Origin: Amaranthus tricolor
Lineage: Eukaryota > Streptophyta > Magnoliopsida > Caryophyllales > Amaranthaceae
DNA: 64,000 nt
NCBI RefSeq assembly: GCF_026212465.1
Contig: NC_080062.1
Coordinates: 4,903,365-4,967,364, forward strand
Direction of reading: 5' to 3'
Shown piece by piece: positions 54,180-64,000 of this stretch. The position numbers and the translations under genes are program-made. Each line of letters opens with the position of its first letter. The stretch's first letter is position 1. Under the pieces are notes generated by a model. The model worked only from the letters and a program-made list of their open reading frames with translations, searched no databases and was not told the origin of the DNA.

Positions 54180-57100
54180 TTAGATCTTGATATTGAAATA
54201 ATCTGAATCAAAGTGGTGTAACCTCACATAACCATCTTCACCTCCACTCGCAAAACTGCATCACAAAATAAAGAGGTTTTTCTTAAAAAAATATGTTGAA
54301 CAAAAATAGATCAAAAACAACACATTTACAAAACCACTCGATAAAATTTGATTACCTTCTTCCGTCAGGATTAAATGCCAAAGCATTAATAGGTCCAAAA
54401 TGCCCCTTAACGCCTCCGATTTCTTCTGTGAGTATCTACAAACAAAATAAACGAACATATTACTTGCGACTCAACACCGATAAATGTTGGTTTAGATACA
54501 AGTACAAATTGTCTAGCCATTGACAAAGAATGATAACATAGATAATAACCGGTAAAATATTGTGAACGAATACACATACTACAATTTACAAAGAGGAATT
54601 TGTAAATGCAACCAATGGCAAGAGCATAAAGAAGGCAAACTTAATTTATGCTTTTTTTTTTTTTTACCATTATGTGTAAAATTATAAATGAATTGACATG
54701 GATGAACTTCTATAAGGTCATGAATAAAAACTACAATGAACCATATAGTTTATTCGAACCACAACTCAATAGAAAAACATGAGTTCTATTCAAGGATCAT
54801 AAAGCTGCTAAAGTTTCAGTCCCTTCTTAACCCGTGAATGGACTATGAATAACAAAAGCAATGTGGAACAAGCACCATTTACCTTATCATAGAATTTAGC
54901 CTCAAACTTTCCAGCACGATGATCTGTAGTTGTCACTGCAGATGCGTCCTGACCACCTCCAAGCACAACCTGTAGATAAACAAAGGTTACAGGATGTATA
55001 ATGCTTTAGATGTAAATAGTATAAGTGGATGACAACCCAAATGAAAACACTAATTCTCTATTAAGGTCGTCTCACTGTGAGACAACTTCAATTGGGTCAG
55101 CCAAAATATTTCAAAAAAACAAAATGCTTACTGTACAAGGGCAAATTCAATTTTCATTGTTTTTTTAAATGTTTTTTTACTAATGGGCCTTTTGTATGGA
55201 CCCGTCTCACGGTGAGACAATTTCATACAAAATGGGTTGTAACAAGTTTACAAGTGTAAAAAAATCATTCCCTCCCTTACGAATGACTATGTCAAATGGT
55301 GTCTTGTGGAAAACATAGCAATCAAACAATCACAAAGATTTTCACCACTCATCAGTCATCCTCAAAACATTCTCTTCTGGACAATTTCACAGTTCATACC
55401 TTGATGTTTATGGAAAACTGCAATTCAATACTGACGAGAACAAAATGGATGGGAATTGAGTATGATGAAACAAAGATACACAATCATTTATTGAGGAATA
55501 ATTTGGGAATTACAGACTTACAGTTTAAGGCTTTTGCGAATTACAACCTAAATGTTTATTTTTTTGCGAATTACAACCACCAAAGTATCAAAATTTATTG
55601 ATTCAGGCCAAAAACACAAGTCCGACCACTTAATCTAAAACTCCAACCACCAAAGTGTTCGGAATTCTGTGTGTTGGCTTGAACCTGTAAACTTAGATAC
55701 TTTGATGGAGGTAATTCGCAAAACATCAGCCCAAACTGTTCTTTCTTTATTGAGGCATCAAATTTTAACACATTCTATAGTTATAACTAGACCTGTTAAT
55801 ATTATAACAAACCTAAAATCAGCCCAAGCTGTTCTTTCTTTAATCTTTATACTATCAAAAAAACTAGAAAGAATGGGTCGATTCGATTCCAATTGTACCT
55901 CTTCCTAACCCGATTTGACCCATTTTTCAAATTTGGTCAATTTCTCAAGTTTCACATTATTACTTTTCGTTTTTGAGTTGAGACTATTTCCAATAAACTT
56001 TTGTGTTTAAGGAATTTCATATTGAACCCTTATATTGTTATACGTTGTATATTGGTCATTATTATACTCTCTTTATCCCAAATTAGTTTCTAGATATTCC
56101 TCTTTGGGTCATACCAAAATAGTTGCCTGCATTTCTTTTTATAATAAGCTACTAACCTAATACTTCTATAATTCACACAATCCTACATTAACGCATTTAT
56201 ACCATACATTAGAGTCGAAAACCCTTATTCTAGTATTTCAAATTATCCGATCGTAAGTTTCTCTACTCATTCCTAAAATCCTGGATAGTAGCATAAAATC
56301 TTATAGCAACTAATTTGGGACAAACAAAGTAAAAGAAATTAATATTACAACAAAAAGTCATATATGGTACTTTTTGGCAAAACATGTAATGATATAGGAA
56401 AAAATTGAAACCTTTTGACACATTGGGTAGACCTAAACCGGTCAAATTGAAAATGAGCGGACTAAAAAAGACAACATTAAACCGATTGACCAACATTTTC
56501 ATAAGCGTTTATGAATAAAGACAAGACTAGTACATTAACACCAGAATTCCGGCCCACCCAATAAAATAATTAGTCATGGGCATATAGAAGCCAAACAAGA
56601 CAAAGCTCAATAGGTTACGTGACGAATTAATACAACACTAAAATCAGAAAGCATAAAAATGGCGGTAACATACATGGTCCAGGAGGGGAGACATGGTAAC
56701 AGCATTCACCGGCTGCTCCGTAGCATAGGTTTTAATCAGGGTTAAAGTTCTTGTGTCCCACAGCTGAAAAGGAACCAACCATGTTATATAGAAATCAGAT
56801 AAAATCACCATGGTTACTTGTTCAGTAAAAAGTTAAAAGATATACTACCTTAGCTGATTTATCCAGCGAACCAGTAAGGAAATGTGACTTATCTGCAGAT
56901 AGACAAAGTGACGTAATTGTCTTCTTGTGACCATTTTCGTTGTCTTTTGTAGACATTACCTCTTGGCCGGTCTGCAATTTCAAGCACCATGTGTGAAATC
57001 ACTATATATGTAAAATGACAAAGTCCTTAGAAGAGTCGATATGAACAGATATACATAACATCAAGGAGTTGAAAACTGTTAAACTTATAGACTGAAATAA

Positions 57101-59359
57101 CACACAGAAAAGATACAATCTTCATAGCTACATACCACAGGGTCCCATGCACGAATAATAGCATCCTCACCACAACTGATTATAGTCTTGTTCAGAGGGC
57201 CCCATACAGCTCTGTTTATTCGTCCACTTGGCCCTCTCATCACAAGAACAGATTCGTTGGTCTCTGCACATCAATATGAACAACATCAATTTCACCAATG
57301 GAAAAAACATGCAAAGAAAAACTGAGAGGACTAAAATTGATAATCCATTCATTACATACTCACATAGAGAAAACTCTGATTACTACTTAAGTACTTATAT
57401 AGTTGTTGCTTAACTAAGAGTGCATTGCTGTTATTTCTAAAATTAAAAGAGGAAAAATGGCAGTTCAGACATAGAGCATAATCAATACAGCAAGTTCAGA
57501 CAGATCATCATCAATACGGAAAATATGAAAGCATGCAAGTGAAATTGAAGGTACCATGACATAGAGAAAACAGGCAAACCCTATGTGAAAATGTGATATT
57601 GAGAAAAATTCAGAAAACTATATAGTTAGTCGTGCTTACGTTCTTCAACGTCTTCTGTAATGTGTTTCACATGAATTGCCGATGTCTTTGTCATGAATGG
57701 ATCAGTAGTCATAACAGCAAGTTTATCACCCGTTGAAAAGTCAACAGACCTAGCAGGAGAGTCAAAGGTGAAGGTATACAATAGCTCTCCGCTTTTGACA
57801 TCCCAAAGCTTTGCTGTCTGATCGGCACTACCAGTGAGAAGGCGAGAAGAATTCCCTAAAACATGAGCAAGTATGAAACAGGGCACCAAAATAACAAGTC
57901 ACAACCATAAAAAAGTCATAGTGCATCACAAGCAGTCAGGATGAAAATCTACCTTCTGAAAAATGAAAAATGCAAATTAAGACAAATCAAAATCTAGAAT
58001 TATTGCAAGAACTATTCAGAAAATCTTCTCAGTTTTAAAACTTCTTGAAGCAAGATGATATATTATTCACAGTACGCTTCTAGAAAAAAGATATGATGGT
58101 GTAACTTTTAAGTGCGATAAAACACCCTTTATAAATATCAATTTATAAGTCCTTTACGACTAGCCCCTTCTTTGATAAACCAGCACCGACCCGTCCCTTC
58201 CAATACACTTTTCAACCATGTCTTCATCTAACTTCAATATCGACATCCCTTCAATCTCCTCACTCCTTCAACCAAAAGGTAATAACAATGGCCAAACAAC
58301 GTCAAAAACTCCCAAAAAAAGTTGCCCCATTGAGTTAAAATGAGAGAATCATAGGCATACTAATCTTCAAAATACAAAATTTTATACTAAGTATCCAACC
58401 AAATAAAAAAAATCAAAAACTTGATTTTCTTTTAAAAATCCTTCTTACAACTAAATGAATATATACATGTGACCTTAGTCGCACAAGCAGAAACAAGTCC
58501 AACAGATTGCAGTTTCACAGCCCATAGAATAATGTCTTTCTACCCAACATTTCTCAAACAAAAATGTCTTGAGGTCACTTGTATGAACACCAAGAACTTG
58601 TGCTTCTTAAAATAATACTCCATATGGAAATAAAAGGCCAACATAAAAAATGGAAAATTTACCAAAATCATCAAACACACAATACATATAACTTCTTTTA
58701 TTAATGTTATAGATTAATTTGGAATCATGGATAATTGCAAACAGCAGAAATATATTACGGCATAGGAAATCAACAAAGAAGAAGCAAAAAAATCCAGAAA
58801 ACCTACAACTAGTGATAGATACCCAAAACTCGATTCCTAAACAAAATTGGAAACAAAAATTAAATATTCGTTCAATTATGCTACAACAACGAACCAAAAT
58901 CAATGATCCATTCTATGTACCAAAAGTTAGGATATATTTAGCCAAAAGACAAAAATAAAAAAACCCCATGTTGCAACCAAACACCCAGATTTTTATCATT
59001 AAGATTTAAGACTAACCCAGCATTGATTGAACCTCCTTAATCAAACTACACACATCCTTAATTCACTAAAACTAGAAACAACAGCAAAAACCCTAAAAGA
59101 TCTATAAAAACAATTACACAATAGAATTCATTGAAGCAAAAACAAAAAAAAGAGCGAGAGGTAAGAGAACAATACAGGAGATGTCGCAGGACCAAACGGC
59201 ACCGTTGTGACCACGATAAGTTCCAAGACGTTCACCATTATCAGCAAACCAAACTGTAGGATTATGGTCTTTAGCACACGAAAAGAGAAGATCGCCATCT
59301 CTGTTGTACTTCAAAAAGGTTAAAGGCCTTTCATGGCCCTTCATCAAAATTGGCCTCAT
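54180..59359 (-). CDS. TIF3I1: Eukaryotic translation initiation factor 3 subunit i (eIF3i), eight exons
   Basis: WD40 beta-propeller subunit of eIF3, the cytoplasmic complex that helps load mRNA and initiator tRNA on the 40S ribosome. Coding exons on the minus strand, all bounded by GT..AG: 59359-59176, 57855-57640, 57263-57136, 56971-56849, 56763-56674, 54969-54883, 54435-54356, 54255-54180. They total 984 nt, giving 327 aa plus TAA, in frame throughout and close to the plant family length of about 328. The start [16 protein letters not shown] and the end [18 protein letters not shown] match plant eIF3i. WD-repeat signatures include [58 protein letters not shown] and [20 protein letters not shown]. 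Codons split at exon joins 1/2 (TGG), 2/3 (CAG) and 7/8 (AGT) are all sensible. Introns 1 (1320 bp) and 5 (1704 bp) are long, and intron 5 carries MITEs. No disabling change was seen, so the gene looks functional. Family assignment is very secure; the symbol follows the Arabidopsis orthologue. Confidence 0.96.
55055..55240. mobile_element. MITE-like insertion with GTCTCACNGTGAGAC ends, in eIF3i intron 5
   Basis: About 185 bp flanked by two near-palindromic blocks, GTCTCACTGTGAGAC at the left and GTCTCACGGTGAGAC at the right. Similar blocks recur at about 155, 3220-3310, 31930-32030, 36755 and 59830, so this is a dispersed short element. No coding capacity. Confidence 0.55.
55496..55722. mobile_element. 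Second copy of the GAATAATTTGCGAATTA MITE, in eIF3i intron 5
   Basis: Aligns over most of its length with the MITE at 53732-53990. It shares the left end GAATAATTT, two runs of GCGAATTACAACC/AGCC, CCAAAGT blocks, AGGCCAAAAACACAA and CCGACCAC. The right end stops at AATTCGCAAAAC, so the right terminal repeat looks shortened or diverged. Confidence 0.6.
56066..56335. mobile_element. Stowaway-like MITE in eIF3i intron 5
   Basis: Inverted ends TACTCTCTTTATCCCAAATT at the left and AATTTGGGACAAACAAAGTA at the right, about 270 bp apart, with TA at the borders. This is the size and end type of Tc1/mariner-derived Stowaway MITEs. It sits inside the intron away from the splice sites. Confidence 0.65.
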
Positions 59360-59487
59360 ATTCGATTCAGGGATTTAAAACAGACGGATTGTTCTTCAGG
59401 TAATTGAAGACTGAAATCGGCGAAAGGAGTAGGGTGTGGAGCAAACTGAATATTTTCAGGGTGGCTCTACCTGCGGATACCCTGCAA

Positions 59488-59520
59488 AAAATGGGCTTTG
59501 TTACTATACATTCAGCCCAT
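59488..59520 (-). promoter_or_regulatory. Pair of site II-type TGGGCT motifs upstream of eIF3i
   Basis: Two inverted copies of TGGGCT lie about 130-160 bp upstream of the eIF3i start codon: ATGGGCT on the plus strand at 59491 and AGCCCAT at 59514-59520. Site II elements (TGGGCY) near the start are typical of plant genes for ribosomal proteins and translation factors, where TCP-family factors bind. The motif pair is seen directly; the role is inferred. No clear TATA box was found here, which also suits a housekeeping promoter. Confidence 0.5.
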
Positions 59521-59775
59521 AGATTATTCTTACGCAAATTTTCGTAACTCTAATTAGGTCAGCTCATTATATATTTTATAAAATATTGTAAATAGACATT
59601 AAAAATGATATAAGTAAACATTTAAAATATTGAAATTAGGTATTAAGGACACGAAAAATAAGCATTAAGAATAATGTAAGTAGGCATTAAAAATACGATA
59701 AGTATGCATTAATCTTAAATGGGTTGGATTTGATATTCGTCTCTCAAATAGACGACTCTCAAGAGAGTAGATGTT
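59505..59775 (-). repeat. Minisatellite-bearing MITE, second copy
   Basis: The reverse complement matches 43690-43915 unit by unit: TAATGCCTACTTACATTATTC, TTAATGCTTATTT, TTAATGTCTATTTACAATATT. It is bounded by GACGAATATCAAATCCAACC and ACTCTCTTGAGAGTCGTC. It lies directly beyond the eIF3i promoter. Confidence 0.75.
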
Positions 59776-60779
59776 CTTCTTTTATAAGTCATAATTGCAC
59801 CAACACTAATTCTCAAATGATATGGTCTAACAGTGAGACAATCTTTATGGTATTGGTCTACTGTATACTTCTTGTCATAATATAATCATAAAATATTACC
59901 TACAATCTTAAGGTTATCAATCAGATAAATAGGCTAGGTATATGGATTCGTCTCATGGTAAGACCAAGGTCGTCAGGATTGGAATTCTACGTACAATCGA
60001 AATCAACTGGTGGGAACAGATCGTAGAATCGGATGATTTTACAAATTTGCGGAAACAACAAGTTGTATTATGATTATGTTTATTGTTTGATCATTTTTAA
60101 TATAAAAGGAACTAAAAAGAAAAACTTTCTTAAAATTTTGCTTAAATTTTTAAAAAATATACATCTTACTCATTTAATGTCATTTTTGTTCTCTTCTCTT
60201 TGAAATTACAAAATATAAGATATACATTACTCACAATATATTTAAAACACATATACGTCAAGGATATAATAATGAATCATAAAAACCAATGTCAAAATAC
60301 AAGTTTCAAAATAATCAAAATACATATTACATGATTTAAAATTAACTTAAATGTCATCACTCATCATATCCAAAGCTTCTATCAGAATTCAATCCTAAAC
60401 AAAATTTGAACCTAAACAAACAATTAGCTAACGACTAAGAAATTTTAAAAAAAACGAAATTCAAGACTTAAAATGTCAAATATAAAATAACGTTGGAATT
60501 GATCTTTTAAGCCTTTGATTTGGTCTTTTAAGTCTTTGAATTGGAATTTTTTTTTAAAAAAATATATTACCAAATTTAAGAATAAAAACCTAATTGAAAA
60601 GTCTCGAAATTGGTCTTTTATGTCATAAGTTTGGCCCTTCATGTCTTATGATGACAATATTAGTCCTAATAGTCCTACTGAAGTCTTTATGTTTCTTGCT
60701 TTGTGAAACAACCAAAACCAGTGTAAACGTACAATATAATAATATTGTCTACAAAGCACAGCAGAAGATTTATAGAAGT

Positions 60780-63120
60780 CTGGGCTGAATCCGACCTGTG
60801 GCTCTATAGCCACAGCAACCAATATCAGAGTATTTAAAAACTTTACATAACTGTAATACAATTAATTACAAACCAGTTATAAACTAAGTTAATACATTAT
60901 AAAATATCTAAACTCTTTAAAATTTTTACAACACATGATTTGTCAAAATATCATGATAAGTTAACTTTCCAAAAACGATGTCCTCGCTATCGCAACACAT
61001 GACACATAAAGGAGCAGCACATCCATCCGCACTAAAGTTAGCAACCTGAAAGTGGATCTATCCCCTGTAAAGGATAGGCCCCATCAAAAACAGTCAACAA
61101 TTGAATTGTTGAGTAATCCAACAAACTATTACATTTATATACAAGTCATTAACAAACATCTCCAATCAAATTCCTTGTTCACTTGGTAACCATTTATAAA
61201 CATTATTTATCCAAATCCAAACTCTTTTAAAAGACCGTTCGGTATCGACATAAATACGGCTATAAACCTTTAGTTCATAACGAATCAAAATACGGCTATA
61301 ACTTTACAAGTTAATCGTGAAATAATATGGCAAATGAAACATATGCTTTCATTGCAAAACAAACAAAACTTTATATACCAAACATATTTATTCAAAACTC
61401 ATTAAAAACAATAATGTAATAGCAGTTTAAAACGTGGGAATATAATGGACCGTCAGGAAGTAGGGTTGATCTAAATCATGAGAACACGGGTGATCGTCAT
61501 CACGAAAATACGGCTCTTGCAAGAACGAAACGGGATCGGGGGGCTCGAGACCGATCCGAATATCCATTACCTTTTATCAAGCTATTGGATTTCACAATAA
61601 TCCGGATATAAATATCCGTTGCCAATTCCCAAAAACGAACATTTTTATAATGTCGATTTCAATATAAAACAAAACAATAATTCACTAAATTTTCTTTTGA
61701 AATCAACAATCATTACTTAAAATATAAATCAATTCATCATCAACCATCAACATATAAGAACTTGAGTTACTATCAATGGAGTTTAACTAATTTTACACCA
61801 ATCTTAAATCTCAATATCCAACTTATATCCTATCCAAATAATGTCAATTAATCAAATACCCAATTGATACTTATATTCCCAAATTTGATACTTGTACAAC
61901 ACCCATAATAATAAATTAAGGAGCATAACTCAACAATATCAATCAATACAGAAAGAATAATAACCGTAAATTGATCCCAATTTGAACAATTAATCTCATG
62001 ATTGGTTATTTGCGATTTTTATGAGAGTCTGTTAGTATTCCTAACTCTCTCATACAAACACATTTGGGGACGATTCAAATGGCTACGCGACTCTGACTTG
62101 GAGCTCTAAAATTCTTATGAAGACACCATAACCCAGAAACAATCAGAATAGCCCTGAAAATGGCAAAACAGAAACCTCATTGTTGATTTTCATGACAACT
62201 TATTAGTATTTTGAACATAACTCCCTCGTACGAACTCATTTTGGGGCGATTCAAGTGCCCACGCGACCGAGATTTAGAGCTCTACAACTCTTATCCAGAC
62301 ACCAGAACCCAGAAATGACTAACTATCTCAAAAATAGCCAAACAGATTCAAACAGAATAAAATAGAAATCTCATGTTGATTTTCATGACAGCCTATTAGT
62401 ATTTTGGACATAACTCCCTCATACGAACTCATTTTGGGGCGATTCAAGTGCCACGCGACCATGATTCGAAGCTCTACAAATCTCATGAAGACACCAGAAC
62501 CCCAAAATGACTCTAACTATCTCAAAATAGCAATACAGGTTCGGACAGAACTTGCTCACTTAAACTGAAATTTACTTTCAACTTTGTACATGAATCAACA
62601 ACCATTTAAGCCTACTTAAAACTACTTCAAAACATTCAATTTATGCTTAAATAGATTAATTTGTGAGTTACCTTTGAGCAAGATTAATTCCACACAAAAT
62701 TTCAGAAAATCAAAAACCAGATCCACTTTAGCTGGTAAGTTCTTCAATGGTTTAATGAACTTCAAACTAGCCTCCTCTTGATGCTTCTTTAATTAACCAT
62801 AAAAAAACCTAACATAAAACAATCAAATATCAATTTGAGGCCCTATTAGCCATGAAAATAATATACAAGTATGAAATTAAGAACACATAAAGAAATCTTA
62901 CTTCTAACCCAAAAGAGATGGAGATGGTGATAGTACTAGATGTGTTCTCCTTCTTCTACAATGGAAAAGTAAACATCAATTTTCAGATTTTGAGTTTATG
63001 CTTTGGAAGAGGATGAATTTTCAGAAATTTTACTCTAATTGATAATGAAGGAGAAGGTGAATGGAGTGTATAAGAAGGAGTTAGCTTGATGACTCATAAG
63101 TTAGGTGGCAAAATTACGGG
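60780..63120 (-). mobile_element. Degenerate LTR-like region, gypsy type suspected
   Basis: Non-coding, with a GC-richer block at 61440-61620 (GGGATCGGGGGGCTCGAGACC), the tandem repeat at 62014 and a C-/T-rich block near 62940. The order of blocks resembles the minus orientation of the TGTAACACC units elsewhere in the window, but no termini or target duplication were found. Confidence 0.35.
62014..62550 (-). repeat. Three tandem units of about 171-193 bp
   Basis: Units begin GATTTT(C/T)ATGA at 62014, 62185 and 62378. Each contains TATTAGTATTTTGAACATAACTCCCTC, TACGAACTCATTTTGGGGCG, TTCAAGTGCC, CACGCGACC, AGCTCTACA and AGACACCAGAACCC. On the minus strand this resembles transcribed parts of gypsy-type LTRs. 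Confidence 0.85.
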
Positions 63121-63322
63121 TGACTCAACTTCATACCCATACTCATTAAAGTACGAGGTGGATAATATACTCATATTTTCGTCGTATAATTTATTTTGTC
63201 CCCACGAATAATAAAACTGATATCTAAAATTCGTAGTAAAATTTTACTTTTAAAACGACAAACTCATTTTACTTACTAAAATAGTAATTTTTAACAAAGA
63301 CGTTTTTATAACTGTTTCACTT

Positions 63323-63477
63323 TGTTAGTTTGCCACGTCATTAGTTAGTTATAACTGATCTTGACAGCTACCTATATATATATATGTAGGTTCTCTCTCC
63401 ATGTTGTACATACTAATCTTTTGTCTAAACAATTAATAGCATTATGTTCTTTAGCCTTTGTATACCATATTCTGTCA
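63323..63477 (+). mobile_element. 5' LTR of a copia retrotransposon running off the right edge
   Basis: About 155 bp running from TGTTAGTTTG to TATTCTGTCA, immediately followed by the primer-binding site TGGTATCAGAGC at 63478, which pairs with initiator tRNA-Met in plant copia elements. A (TA)n TATA-like stretch lies at about 63372-63384. The LTR is short, as in some copia lineages that begin TGTTAG. The right LTR is outside the window, so the exact ends are inferred. Confidence 0.75.
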
Positions 63478-63489
63478 TGGTATCAGAGC
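63478..63489 (+). other. Primer-binding site for initiator Met-tRNA
   Basis: TGGTATCAGAGC directly after the LTR terminus CA; this is the classic plant Ty1/copia minus-strand priming site. Confidence 0.8.
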
Positions 63490-63575
63490 AGGCTTTCACA
63501 AAACTAATCCCAACAAACTAATTTTTTCTTCATCTTTCCTCCCTGTCTTCTTTGTTTGCATTCTTTTTCTGATTC

Positions 63576-64000
63576 ATGGCAAAAATGACATCTACCACAG
63601 ACGTTGTTGCATTATACTCTGACCAAACGCAAAACCCAGGTAGTGTTTACTACCTTCACCCTTCTGATTCTGCCAGATCAAGATTGGTGTCAATTGTTTT
63701 TGATGGGACATCCTATACATACTAGAAACGCTCAATGATTATCAGCCTTGATGCTAAAAATAAACTTTGCTTTGTTGATGGAACACTACCTAAACCAGAT
63801 GAAGGGAAACAATATGAAAAGGCATAGTAAAGGTGCAATTACATGGTTATAAGATGGTTGATTGTATCCTTGGAAAGAACTATAGCAAAGAGTGTGATGT
63901 ACTTCAAGAATGCTACCGAGAGTTGGAGAGATCTTGAAACAAGATTTGGAAGCCCATCTACTTCACAATTGTACAGATTACAAGAGAAAGTGCTTAATAC
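63576..64000 (+). pseudogene. Copia gag N-terminus, with stop codons, cut by window end
   Basis: Starts MAKMTSTTDVVALYSDQTQN about 100 nt after the primer-binding site. It reads through LVSIVFDGTSYTY, an in-frame TAG (63724-63726) where the family has Trp, then KRSMIISLDAKNKLCFVDG. After one or more further lesions near 63825-63850 it continues as SVMYFKNATESWRDLETRFG and SQLYRLQEKVLN. This is the capsid-like gag region of Ty1/copia polyproteins (the Retrotran_gag_3/UBN2 type), which packages element RNA in virus-like particles. The stop and frame breaks mean this copy cannot make an intact polyprotein. Integrase, reverse transcriptase and RNase H would lie beyond the window. Confidence 0.85.

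Noticed and set aside
55296..55908. Open frames within eIF3i intron 5
   Set aside because: They overlap MITE sequence and lie between good splice sites, with no domain similarity.

Overview
This is a gene-poor, strongly AT-rich stretch of a flowering-plant nuclear genome. The plant is probably a eudicot. Two intact protein-coding genes are recognisable, both on the minus strand: a single-exon LBD21-like LOB-domain transcription factor (45784..46323) and an eight-exon gene for translation initiation factor eIF3 subunit i (54180..59359). A decayed copia retrotransposon starts at the right edge (LTR from 63323, gag-like reading frame from 63576) and runs out of the window. The low gene density, nested retroelements, Stowaway-type MITEs and long (TA)n tracts all fit a repeat-rich eudicot. 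Placement in Caryophyllales is only a guess.

Layout. 1-19 kb is intergenic repeat: a 22-bp minisatellite, a 5'-truncated LINE with a perfect 17-bp target duplication (2524..2810), a long LTR-like unit (5267..7995), several MITEs and a 2.6-kb hAT-type element carrying a (TA)n tract (15146..17780). 19-28.5 kb is a nest of retroelements: a small hAT element, a 1.5-kb solo LTR inside a degenerate LTR-like unit, then a short copia element (24573..28481) whose own LTR was split by a 2.4-kb solo LTR. 28.8-29.6 kb is the 3' end of a LINE. 32285..36125 is a 3.8-kb hAT element with perfect ends, an 8-bp target duplication and a remnant of the transposase N-terminus. 39.6-44.6 kb holds a candidate solo LTR, a 2.2-kb inverted-repeat element and a foldback element. 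After the LBD gene come a third hAT element (50119..50660) and a second copy of the short copia family (50943..52640). The eIF3i gene follows, with two MITEs in its fifth intron, and then more repeats to the end.

The two genes are not functionally linked: one is a developmental regulator and the other a housekeeping translation factor. The most interesting material is in the transposons: three hAT elements sharing long subterminal arrays of a short ACCGA-type motif in direct orientation, and a copia family whose two members share the same collapsed coding region and so seem to have spread as a non-autonomous unit. No bacterial-type system, CRISPR array, rRNA gene or convincing tRNA gene was seen.
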